From Vibrio sonorensis (GTDB lineage Bacteria; Pseudomonadota; Gammaproteobacteria; Enterobacterales; Vibrionaceae), in contig NZ_LJJE01000002.1 in the NCBI RefSeq assembly GCF_001854765.1, forward strand, positions 186,001 through 250,000: 64,000 nucleotides of DNA, read 5' to 3'. Position numbers and translations under genes: made by a program. The number at the start of each line of letters is the position of its first letter. Positions within the stretch are counted from its first letter, which is position 1. The notes under the pieces were generated by a model. It ran no database searches and had not been told where the DNA came from. It saw nothing but the letters and a program-made list of their open reading frames with translations. Shown here piece by piece: positions 56,222 through 64,000 of the stretch.

Positions 56222-56328
56222 AACGGCAAAGTTTACGGTTTCTCATGATTGGGTAAGTGTAGGGAATGATGTAAAATGACTCAAATTGATAGTTTTAATA
56301 CTCAGTATGAATTAAACGGGATGGGCAG

Positions 56329-57236
56329 ATGAAAGAGTTTAGTTGGAAAGGTGTTGATCTCAATCTTCTTGTCGCTTTTCAGGCATTGTATTTTCATCGC
56401 AGCGTTAGCTTGGCGGCCGATGCTTGTTTCGTCAGCCAGTCTGCCATGAGTCACACCTTACAGAGATTGAGAAATCTATTTGATGATCCTCTGTTTGAGA
56501 GGGTGGGCGCGAAGATGGAGCCTACCCAATACGCCCAAGAAATCGCTCCGCGTATTGATGGGCTTTTGGGGAGTATTAAAAATGACCTGTTGATAAAAAA
56601 ACGTTTCTCTGCAGAGAGTTATGCCGGTGTGTGGAAGATTGGTTTAACCGATTATGCGGAGCAGTTATTTGCCTCTTCTTTGTATGATTCCATCAAGCAA
56701 AATTCTCCTCATTCTCAAGTCAGCTTCTACAATGTGAACCGAAGTAACTACGTCGATATCGCTGAAAGCGAAGGGTTAGATGTGGTGATAGGCAGTATAG
56801 AAAACTTGAATCGTCGATTCCTGTCTGAGCATCTTTATACTGAACAGCACTTGTGTCTGTTTGATCCGGCGATGGTTAAGACAAAACAGCCGATGAGCTA
56901 GAAGAGTTCGTAGACATTGAACACGCTCTAGTTAGCCCAGATGGCAGTCTTCAAACCCAAGTAGACAAACGTTTGGCAAAACTGGGTTACCAGAGAAGGG
57001 TCGGTGTCGCTTCACGACATTTTCTAACGGTAAGGCGATTGCTGTTGGGTCGAAAACTGCTGTGTATCGTGCCAAAGCGCTTTGCTCAGATGGAGATGTA
57101 CACTCATGATCTCTATGCTATTGAAACTCCAATTGAGATACCAGACTTTGAGATCCGACTGTTGTATTTAAAAGCCGCGCAACACGAAGAAAAGAACCAG
57201 TGGATTAGAAAGATTGTCGCTTCTGTCGTGGAGTAG
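56329..57236 (+). CDS. LysR-family regulator next to chrA, frameshifted in this assembly
   Basis: HTH domain LAADACFVSQSAMSHTLQRLRNLF near residues 25-48, then the effector domain. The frame stops at 56901; DELEEFVDIEHALVSPDG and the remainder to ASVVE follow in the next frame to 57236. One base near 56893 restores 302 residues. Divergent from chrA with 107 bases between, so probably its regulator; also convergent, three bases apart, with the next LysR gene. Confidence 0.85.
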
Positions 57237-57239
57237 GGT

Positions 57240-58139
57240 TTAGTGACTCTTTGACTGGTGAAACCAGTTGTGAACAAAGTCGATAAATGCAGTTAGCTTA
57301 GTACTGGTTCTAAGTTGGGGCGGGTAGATAAGATAGATATTACTACTCGCGATATAGTAGTCAGATAACACTTGTACAAGTCGCCCATCTTCTAACGCCT
57401 CTTCAACCAAATAGCAGGGCAGTTTAATCAAACCTTTTCCTTTAATCGCAGCATCGAGAAGTAGTAAGTTGTCGCTGATCAGCATGTCGCCATCTGTCTC
57501 TACGTGGAGAGTTTTGCCTTGGCTTGAAAACTGCCACTTGCGCAAGTTGGGATCGGACATACAGTTGTGGTGAGCCAATTGGTCTGGGTGTGTGGGTGTG
57601 CCGTTTTTAGCAAGGTAATCAGGGGAAGCGCAGCAAAGGTGTTGATACGGCATTAACTTTTTTGCCACCATATTTTCCGGCGGCTGATTGGTCGCCCTAA
57701 TTGCCAAATCAAAGTGGCTTTTTGCCAAGTCTACCCGCTGGTATCCAATATCCAAATCGAAGCTGATATTAGGATGAAGATGTTGAAACTCACAACAGAT
57801 ATCAACGAGGTAACGATGACTGAAAATGGTGGGGGCAGTAATTCTCAACACGCCTTCCACTTCATTTTTATTGTGGTCGAGTTCTTTTTCTAGTTCGACG
57901 ATTGCAGAGTTAATGCCATTCATCTTAGCGAGGATTTTTTCTCCAGCAGCGGTGAGTCTTACGCTTCTTGTGGAGCGAATAAGTAAACTCGTTTTGAGCT
58001 CTGCTTCGAGTTGTCCTATTTGTGATGATAGATAGCTTCTCGATATACCGAGGTTTTCGGCGGCTTTTGAAAAGCTGAGTTGTTTCGCCACTTCCCCGAA
58101 AAGGACATACCTTTCAAAGCGTTTGTGCATTTTGTGCAT
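57240..58139 (-). CDS. LysR-family regulator
   Basis: 299 residues from ATG at 58139 (an ATG three codons later is equally possible; a TTG twelve codons upstream is less so). HTH LSFSKAAENLGISRSYLSSQIGQLE, then an effector domain of the PtxR/DhcR-like type (GVLRITAPTIFSHRYLVDICCEF). Divergent from the aldo/keto reductase gene at 58334, its likely target. Converges on the preceding LysR gene with only three bases between stops and no terminator. Confidence 0.86.
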   Translation of the reverse strand: MHKMHKRFERYVLFGEVAKQLSFSKAAENLGISRSYLSSQIGQLEAELKTSLLIRSTRSVRLTAAGEKILAKMNGINSAIVELEKELDHNKNEVEGVLRITAPTIFSHRYLVDICCEFQHLHPNISFDLDIGYQRVDLAKSHFDLAIRATNQPPENMVAKKLMPYQHLCCASPDYLAKNGTPTHPDQLAHHNCMSDPNLRKWQFSSQGKTLHVETDGDMLISDNLLLLDAAIKGKGLIKLPCYLVEEALEDGRLVQVLSDYYIASSNIYLIYPPQLRTSTKLTAFIDFVHNWFHQSKSH

Positions 58140-58333
58140 AGTGTATTCCGTCGAGAAGCCAGTAAGAGTCCGCAATTATATCGTTCCTTATAAGAAATTA
58201 AACAGTGGTGATTGTTCGTTATAAAGAATTATCTTTTCGAGTGGGTTGGGTTAATCCTTTGCAAATGTAGGCGTATACTGCGATAGCAGAAGTGCAGTAA
58301 AACGCAGCACGATCACATTAGGTAGGGTACATA

Positions 58334-59218
58334 ATGAATAAATCACATCCGGTGTTTTCACCTGTTATTCAAGGCTATTGGCGAATGGCGGAATGGGGGA
58401 TGACGACTCAACAGCAGCACGCATTTGTTAAGCAACATTTAGAGATGGGGATTACCACTGTCGACCATGCTCCGGTGTATGGCCCTGACTCAGCTTGTGA
58501 ACGTATGTTTGGTGAAGTGCTATCGCTAGATCCCGCTTTGCGCGAGCAAATTGAAATCGTATCAAAATGCGGCATTTACCCTGGAAAAAATCCAAATGAA
58601 GTCGCTCATTACAACAGCAGTAAAGAAGCGATTCTGGCTTCGGTTGATCAATCACTTTCGCGCTTAAACACCGATCACCTTGATGTTCTTCTGCTGCATC
58701 GTCCCGATCTTCTCATGGATGCCGACGAAGCTGCAGAAGCATTCGAACTGCTATCTAAAGCTGGAAAAGTGAAGCACTTTGGCGTATCTAATTTCACGCC
58801 TTCTCAGTTTGATTTACTGCAATCAAGATTAGCTCAGGACCTGATCACTAACCAAGTTGAAGTGAACCCCGTTAACTTGAGTGTTACTGAAGATGGTACG
58901 CTTGATCAGTTACAAGAGTACAGAGTACAGCCAATGGCTTGGTCGTGTTTAGCTGGTGGTCGCCTTTTCAATGACACCAGTGAACAGATGAATCGCCTGC
59001 GCAAAACCTTATCTGAAGTCGCAGAAGAGCTAGGTGCTTCAAGCATTGATCAAGTGGTTTACGCTTGGGTGATGCGCATGCCTTCTAACCCGATCCCTAT
59101 TATCGGTAGTGGTCAGATAGAGCGAGTTCAAGTAGCCGTTGATGCATTAGAGTTAACGATGAGTCATGAGCAGTGGTATCGCATTTGGGGTGCTTCCAAA
59201 GGCCACGGTGTCGCTTAA
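58334..59218 (+). CDS. Aldo/keto reductase (YdhF-like)
   Basis: 294 residues, an NADPH-dependent TIM-barrel oxidoreductase. Catalytic tetrad visible: Asp and Tyr in VDHAPVYGPD near 36-43, Lys in IVSKCGIYPG near 79, His in LLLHRPD near 117. IPIIGSGQIERV near 255 is the coenzyme phosphate loop. Closest in pattern to E. coli YdhF; the physiological substrate is unknown. ATG after GTAGGGTACATA; divergent LysR gene probably regulates it. Confidence 0.9.
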   Translation: MNKSHPVFSPVIQGYWRMAEWGMTTQQQHAFVKQHLEMGITTVDHAPVYGPDSACERMFGEVLSLDPALREQIEIVSKCGIYPGKNPNEVAHYNSSKEAILASVDQSLSRLNTDHLDVLLLHRPDLLMDADEAAEAFELLSKAGKVKHFGVSNFTPSQFDLLQSRLAQDLITNQVEVNPVNLSVTEDGTLDQLQEYRVQPMAWSCLAGGRLFNDTSEQMNRLRKTLSEVAEELGASSIDQVVYAWVMRMPSNPIPIIGSGQIERVQVAVDALELTMSHEQWYRIWGASKGHGVA

Positions 59219-59269
59219 CCTTATCGCTTCTAGCTAAACGACAGAGCCCTGCTCCTGTGGGGCTATCTT

Positions 59270-59830
59270 TTAACTTCTGGCCTCGGCAATCAGTGAGTCA
59301 ATCTGATTGTGATGCGCCTCTGTAACACCTGCAAGATTGCCATATTTTGGCGAGTCTCGGTCGTCTTCCCAAGGGAAGTGCCAGCCCAAAGTATGTTCGA
59401 CAAACTCTCTAGCAAAGGCTTCTGAAATTTCTAGACACCCAGCAAGAACCGTATCCACATAGGATTGCATTATTGGGCTAAGAGAGCAGGGTGGCTCTGG
59501 ATCTTGCTTGATATAGACCCAAACCTCATCCTCTTCGGCAATGGTTTGACTGGTAGTCAGCTGTTCTGGTTTGATCAAAACTCTCTGGTATCCGCGTTCT
59601 CTACGGTCAAACTCCAGCAATCCAGCTTGGTCGACTTTTAACAAAACACCATTGACGCTCCCCTCTCCTCGGTTCACCACCAAAGGTGCGAGAATATAGC
59701 TGTCGTCAACCTTGCCCCAGTAGCGCATAAAGCCCTCTGCGACTGCGGTGACCGCATCTGAGGTTTGGCCTGTCAGGCGGCGAGATGCAGAATTGATTAA
59801 GCTACCGTAACCAAAGATAAAAATGCTCAT
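59270..59830 (-). CDS. Gamma-glutamylcyclotransferase-like protein
   Basis: 186 residues of the GGCT/AIG2-like fold: N-terminal FGYGSLINSASRRLTG with the YGSL substrate loop, EGFMRYW, and REREGYQRVL-type segment (FDRRERGYQRV) near 76. The putative catalytic Glu is in that region but I cannot fix it. Could process gamma-glutamyl amines. ATG at 59830 follows AGGAGAAAAA. Confidence 0.8.
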   Translation of the reverse strand: MSIFIFGYGSLINSASRRLTGQTSDAVTAVAEGFMRYWGKVDDSYILAPLVVNRGEGSVNGVLLKVDQAGLLEFDRRERGYQRVLIKPEQLTTSQTIAEEDEVWVYIKQDPEPPCSLSPIMQSYVDTVLAGCLEISEAFAREFVEHTLGWHFPWEDDRDSPKYGNLAGVTEAHHNQIDSLIAEARS

Positions 59831-59961
59831 TTTTTCTCCTGCCTATAAGGACACTCGTTTACTTAACGTTATCGATTTTGTCTTAAGAAGAAAAGAGAAG
59901 TTCCTATGATTTATAACTCTTTAATCTGATTGGATTCTCAATGACTCTATGTAGTCAATAT

Positions 59962-59975
59962 AACATGATTATGTT
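59962..59975. promoter_or_regulatory. AACAT-N4-ATGTT dyad upstream of nnrS
   Basis: Perfect AACAT/ATGTT palindrome nine bases before a TTGACT (59984-59989) that may be the nnrS -35. Resembles none of the NsrR, FNR or NorR consensus sites fully; candidate operator. Confidence 0.35.
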
Positions 59976-60094
59976 GTGTTAAATTGACTCTATTTTATGC
60001 TGGTTTTTATTTAAGTTGTTGTATTTTAACAATTAATATTCTTGGCTTGGTTTGTGCAATAACTTGGTTTTGCAGATGATTTTCGGGTAACACC

Positions 60095-61278
60095 TTGCTC
60101 AATATTACAGATAAACGGATTGAAGAATCGATTCCTCCCTATTTGCGTTTAGGCTTTCGTCCTTTTTTTCTACTTGGCAGCGTCTATGCGCTACTGCGAT
60201 TGTGATTTGGCTGTGGATGTTTCAAAACGGTCAACCAACCGTTTTGCAGGTCCCAGCTTTGTGGTGGCATGTCCACGAAATGTTGTTTGGTTTCTCTATG
60301 GCCATTGTTGTGGGCTTTGTTCTCACCGCCGTTCAAAACTGGACAGGTATCAATGGTACCAAACATCACAGGCTCGCGGTGTTGGTAGGCTTGTGGCTGG
60401 CAGTTCGGATCTGTTTTTGGTTACCTGTCCCCCTTTGGTTAACTTCTAGCTTGGAAGCGGTGTTTATCGCTCTGGTTGCCTACGAAGTCGGGTGGCGCGT
60501 AGTTAAAGCGAAAGGCTGGCGAAACTTGTTTTTTGTTCCGTTATTTTTAATCGCCATTATTGCCAATTTTGCTAGCTATGCGACGATTAAGGGTATGCCG
60601 CCATTTACTTCTTCAGCGGTTTGGCAAGCGATGCTGTGGTGGTTCGCCATTTTACTGACCGTGATGGGAGGTCGTGTTATCCCATTCTTTACTGCCCGTC
60701 GCTTTCAGTTTGAAAAACCTCAACCGATAGTCGTGGTTGAACTGTTTTCTGTCGTGCCATTATTAGCTCTGTTTATTCTCAGCTTCTTTCCTGCCACCAT
60801 GGCCGAGTTGGGCGATAAATTGCTACTCGTCGGTGGTATTGCTCAGCTTTATCGCTGGTATCGTTGGAAACCTTGGACTACTAAAGGCGAGCCTTTGGTT
60901 TGGTCACTGCACCTAACTTATCTATGCTTGCCGTTAACTTTGCTGGGCAAAGGACTTTTTGACGATGCTTTTGCCAGTCACAATATGATCCACTTGTTCG
61001 CTTTAGGTGCTTTGTCTGGTTTGATCCTTTCAATGATTGCCAGAGTGACAATGGGTCATACGGGGCGAGCCATTTACGAGGGACCGAATATGGGCATTGC
61101 ATTTGTTTTATTGTTGTCGGCCGCGTTGATTCGCAGTTTTGGTGTGGTGCTCTTTCCCGCTTATATGATGGAAATGATTACGGTGAGTGGGCTATTTTGG
61201 GTGATCGCTTTTGCTGTTTATGTTTGGCGTTTTGGCAAGATGTTGGTGACACCAAGAGTCGATGGACATCCCGGATAA
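60095..61278 (+). CDS. nnrS: NnrS family haem-copper membrane protein, frameshifted in this assembly
   Basis: NnrS protects against nitric oxide and nitrosative stress. A multi-helix inner membrane protein; the family start is LLNITDKRIEESIPPYLRLG from TTG at 60095, then FRPFFLLGSVYAL before a stop at 60210. The next frame continues TAIVIWLWMFQNG, WWHVHEMLFGFSMA (conserved His pair), GRVIPFF and LFALGALSGLILSMIARVTMGHTGR, to 61278. One base added near 60192 gives 394 residues, about 12 helices. The TTG start has only a weak ribosome site. Confidence 0.87.
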
Positions 61279-61300
61279 AAAAGGGCGCGACGCGCCCTTT
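61277..61300 (-). terminator. Terminator of glpD (and nnrS)
   Basis: AAAGGGCGCG-A-CGCGCCCTTT, followed on the minus strand by six T. The plus strand has only three T, so it mainly serves glpD. Confidence 0.85.
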
Positions 61301-61325
61301 GAATCACCCTAGCAACTGAATGAGA

Positions 61326-62870
61326 TTAACTCACCTTTGGAAAATTGATGACGTCACTGGGGTGACGGTGGTTTTTAATATATTCCGCCACGCGAGCTTG
61401 CTGATCTTGATTCAGATACAAGCCAATTTTGCTTCGTCTCCAAAGTAGATCTTCGGGCATTTTGACAAACTCGTGCTCAAGCATATAGTCCAACTCTTTC
61501 TGGTAAATGCCTTCACCAAAGCATTCACCAAGGTCGCTTGTAGTTTGTGCACCATCGAGAAGCTTGTGAGTGTTGGTACCAAATTGACAGACGTAGCGAT
61601 GAGCTAGCGCGTGATCTATCCACGGGTAATCATTGACAATAGATTGCACGTACTGATCTCTGGTGCAGCTAAAGTTACCACCAGGTAGGCTTTGCTCAGC
61701 TGTCCACGGTTTCCCCATACCACGAAAGAAAGGTGAGAGCTTACTCATCGCTGCTTCGCCTAGTTTTCTATAGGTCGTCAACTTTCCACCAAAGATAGAG
61801 AGTAGAGGGGCTTGATCTAACTCTTGGTTCAACTCTAGAGTGTAGTCTCGGGTGATAGCTTGCGGTGAGTCAGACTCATCATCACATAGTGGACGGACAC
61901 CGCTGTAATCCCAAACAACGTCTTCGCGTTTCAGCGTTTTCACGAAATGCTGATTAACAACGTCGATCAGGTAGTTGATCTCCGCTTCATCGATAGCGAC
62001 GTCTCTAGGATCTCCTTTGTATTCAACGTCTGTAGTCCCAATAATTGAAAATTTGTCCAAGTAAGGGATGACAAAAACAATTCGGTTATCTTTGTTTTGT
62101 AGAATATAGGCTTGTGGTTCGTCGTGAACGCGAGGAACAACAATATGAGAGCCTTTGATCAACCGGATATTGCGAGGAGATAGCTCTTCCATACTGTCGT
62201 CAAAGAACTGTTTTACCCATGGTCCGGCGGCGTTGATAAGCGCGCGGGACTGGCGTTGAAAGGTAATACCCGTTATTTGATCTTTAAGAGTAACCTTCCA
62301 CAAGCCGTTGCTTCGCACTGCATTGATAACCTTGCAATAGTTGGCCACTTCCGCCCCAGACTGCTTGGCCGCTTGAATATTGAGTAACACCAAACGCGCG
62401 TCGTCCACCCAGCAATCAGAGTATTCGAATCCTATTTTCATTTCAGGTTTGAGCAATCCAGATTGTGAAAGATTCACACTGTGGCTTGCTGGCAGAGTGG
62501 TTCGTTTGCCTAAATGGTCGTAAAGAAACAGTCCGCAGCGAATCATCCATGCGGGTCTTAGAAAAGAGCGATGAGGTAATCGAAAACGCATCGGTTGAGC
62601 GATATGGGGGGCCTTCTTTAGCAGTACTTCTCGTTCAGCAAGCGCTTCCGAAACTAAACGAAACTCGTAGTGTTCTAAGTAACGAAGACCGCCGTGGATC
62701 AGTTTTGAACTGGCAGAGGAGGTGGCCGAAGCGAAATCGCTAGCGTCATAAATACCGACTGAAAGTCCACGTCCAGAGGCATCAGCGGCAATACCTGCGC
62801 CGTTGATCCCACCGCCTACGATGATAATGTCGAGCACACGTTCAGACGTGTTTTTATTATGAATGTCCAT
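61326..62870 (-). CDS. glpD: Aerobic glycerol-3-phosphate dehydrogenase
   Basis: GlpD oxidises glycerol-3-phosphate to DHAP, passing electrons to quinone at the inner membrane. 514 residues: FAD-binding IIIVGGGINGAGIAADA near residue 15, SSASSKLIHGGLRYLEHYE, IKGSHIVVPRVH, TTDVEYKGDP, SGVRPLCDDESDSPQAITRDY and GGKLTTYRKL. It is somewhat longer than E. coli GlpD (501) because of extra N-terminal residues. It lies directly after its repressor gene glpR on the same strand, with a terminator between them. Confidence 0.97.
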   Translation of the reverse strand: MDIHNKNTSERVLDIIIVGGGINGAGIAADASGRGLSVGIYDASDFASATSSASSKLIHGGLRYLEHYEFRLVSEALAEREVLLKKAPHIAQPMRFRLPHRSFLRPAWMIRCGLFLYDHLGKRTTLPASHSVNLSQSGLLKPEMKIGFEYSDCWVDDARLVLLNIQAAKQSGAEVANYCKVINAVRSNGLWKVTLKDQITGITFQRQSRALINAAGPWVKQFFDDSMEELSPRNIRLIKGSHIVVPRVHDEPQAYILQNKDNRIVFVIPYLDKFSIIGTTDVEYKGDPRDVAIDEAEINYLIDVVNQHFVKTLKREDVVWDYSGVRPLCDDESDSPQAITRDYTLELNQELDQAPLLSIFGGKLTTYRKLGEAAMSKLSPFFRGMGKPWTAEQSLPGGNFSCTRDQYVQSIVNDYPWIDHALAHRYVCQFGTNTHKLLDGAQTTSDLGECFGEGIYQKELDYMLEHEFVKMPEDLLWRRSKIGLYLNQDQQARVAEYIKNHRHPSDVINFPKVS

Positions 62871-62947
62871 AAGTAGCTAACCCTTATTGAGCGAACGAGC
62901 ATTTTGGAAAGTGAATTAACTCTACATTAAGTTTCGTATCGGATCAT

Positions 62948-62971
62948 CTTTTATTTTCGTTTGTGAGCGTT
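62948..62971 (-). promoter_or_regulatory. Candidate GlpR operator
   Basis: TTTTATTTTCGTTTGTGAGC near 62948-62967 resembles the glp operator (W-A-T-K-Y-T-C-G-W-W). It lies about 80 bases upstream of glpD. The second half is poor, so this is only a candidate. Confidence 0.3.
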
Positions 62972-62987
62972 TGTGTGATTTGCACAT

Positions 62988-63018
62988 AAAAAAACCTCCC
63001 TAATATAGAGAGGTTTTT
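62988..63018 (-). terminator. glpR terminator
   Basis: AAAAACCTC/GAGGTTTTT stem with an 11-base loop; on the minus strand followed by seven T. Confidence 0.8.
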
Positions 63019-63037
63019 CTAATCAATTAGAGGTGGG

Positions 63038-63801
63038 TTAATTAGCGACTTCTACCGGGATCTGGTTTTCAGTTAGAATCGCTTGGATTTCTTCAGGCGG
63101 AGTTTGATCGGTAAACAGTGTATGGATTTGATTAATACTGCCGAGTTTGACCATGGCGTTACGGCCAAATTTAGAGTGATCGGCCGCTAAAAACACGCTG
63201 CGGCTATTTTCTATTATGGCTTGTTTAACTCTTACTTCGTGATAATCAAAGTCAAGCAGAGAGCCGTCGTAGTCTATACCACTAATACCCAATATGCCGA
63301 AGTCGAGCCTAAACTGTTTTATAAAGTCGAGAGTGGCCTCTCCGACGATACCACCGTCGCGATCTCTCACTTCTCCTCCAGCCAGAATCACTTTAATTTC
63401 TGGGTTAGGAAGTAATATAGTCGCTACATTGAGGTTATTGGTGACGACGCGCAACTGCTTGTGTTCTTTACCTAGTGCTCTGGCGACAGCTCCGGCGTAG
63501 TACCAATATCGACAAACAGAGTTGCGCCATCTGGAATGTGCTTCACTAGCTCTTCAGCAATGAGGTCTTTCTGATCAAGGTTATGAGTTTTACGTGTGGT
63601 GTAAGAGGTGTTTTCTGAGCTCAATGGCACGGTTGCACCACCGTGATAACGACGAATTTTGTTCTCATCGGCTAACTCATTTAGATCTCTTCTAATGGTT
63701 TGTGGACTGACGTTGAACTTTTCAACAAGCTCATCAGTACTTACATACCCTTGCTTTTTCACCAACTCAACAATTTGCTGATGCCTTGGAATTTGCTTCA
63801 C
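63038..63801 (-). CDS. glpR: DeoR-family glycerol-3-phosphate regulon repressor GlpR, frameshifted in this assembly
   Basis: GlpR represses glp genes until glycerol-3-phosphate binds. N-terminal DeoR-type HTH (YVSTDELVEKFNVSPQTIRRDLNEL near residues 19-43) and the sugar-phosphate domain. The frame stops after VDIGTTPE at about 63488; ARALGKEHKQLRVVTNNLNVA and the rest to VEVAN are in another frame to 63038. One missing G in CCGGAG(G)CTGTCG restores 254 residues. Sits upstream of glpD, as expected for its regulation. Confidence 0.93.
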
Positions 63802-63920
63802 GTATTACTCCCTGTTGCGTCCCTGTCACAATAGATTTGATATCAATTTCAAGGGATCATTGTCTATTAAAAACAGCTATTGTAGAAGGGGAAAGCAAGT
63901 TTAATGAGCTTAAAAACGCA

Positions 63921-63947
63921 AAAAGAGCGTTCGGGGAACGCTCTTTT
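63921..63947 (-). terminator. Terminator upstream of glpR (for the gene entering from the right)
   Basis: AAAAGAGCGTTC-GGG-GAACGCTCTTTT, a perfect 12-bp stem. It can end the minus-strand gene at the window edge; T tracts flank both sides. Confidence 0.85.
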
Positions 63948-63974
63948 GCTCATTCTTAATAAAAAATACTGAGG

Positions 63975-64000
63975 CTAATCTTCGCTATCGCGCAGTTCTG
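63975..64000 (-). CDS. 3' end of a gene entering from the right edge (partial)
   Basis: On the minus strand GAACTGCGCGATAGCGAAGATTAG can be read as ELRDSED followed by TAG at 63977-63975, with the strong terminator just downstream. An acidic C-terminal tail and the glp context suggest a glp gene such as glpK, but eight codons cannot identify it. Confidence 0.3.

Overview
The window is a chromosomal segment of a Vibrio (Gammaproteobacteria). This rests on gene order and protein similarity: lpxC–dciA–secA–mutT, dapB–carAB, grcA–nfo–ung, nupC–deoCABD–serB–plzC–radA–fusA2 and glpD–glpR are familiar Vibrio neighbourhoods, and the NupC sequence is very close to the V. cholerae concentrative nucleoside transporter. 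I see no rRNA, tRNA, CRISPR, insertion sequence or prophage. The left and middle parts are core genome; the clearest accessory block is a Tad/Flp pilus locus at 42.3–55.0 kb.

Layout. 0–11 kb: end of ftsZ, lpxC, dciA (DUF721), secA, mutT, dapB, carAB. 11–15 kb: a TSUP permease convergent with a LysR gene, a small VOC–flavodoxin–hypothetical operon, and grcA behind an FNR-type promoter. 15–20 kb: nfo, a 35-codon ORF, ung, a hemerythrin protein, two small convergent genes that share a 50-bp palindrome, and an alanine/glycine:Na+ symporter with a strongly structured 5' leader. 20–30 kb: yaaA, a small DUF5363-like gene, a TatD-family nuclease, then nucleoside uptake and catabolism (nupC, xapX, deoC, deoA, deoB, deoD), ytjB and serB. 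30–41 kb: a two-PilZ c-di-GMP protein, radA, a second-type EF-G, two paired LysR/DUF1127-type modules, an acyl-CoA ligase and an AraC regulator. 42–55 kb: the Tad locus with two Flp pilins, prepilin peptidase, a winged-helix/AAA+ ATPase, CpaB/RcpC, secretin, lipoprotein, TadG, TadF, TadE, TadZ, TadA, TadB, TadC and TadD. 55–64 kb: chrA with divergent LysR, another LysR with divergent aldo/keto reductase, a GGCT-like protein, nnrS, glpD, glpR and the edge of one more gene.

Data quality. Ten otherwise normal genes (dciA, tatD, nupC, deoD, tadG, tadF, chrA, one lysR, nnrS, glpR) are each broken by a frameshift, and every one is explained by exactly one missing base. Several are housekeeping or syntenic genes that are perfectly conserved on both sides of the break. 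I read these as assembly or sequencing deletions rather than real pseudogenes and annotate each across its full span.

Best leads for something new: the structured RNA leader at 18721–18841, the wHTH–AAA+ ATPase inside the Tad operon (43359–44708), the duplicated LysR/small-protein modules (36723–39294), the hairpin-dense spacer before deoC, and the 50-bp palindrome used by two convergent genes at 17959–18008.
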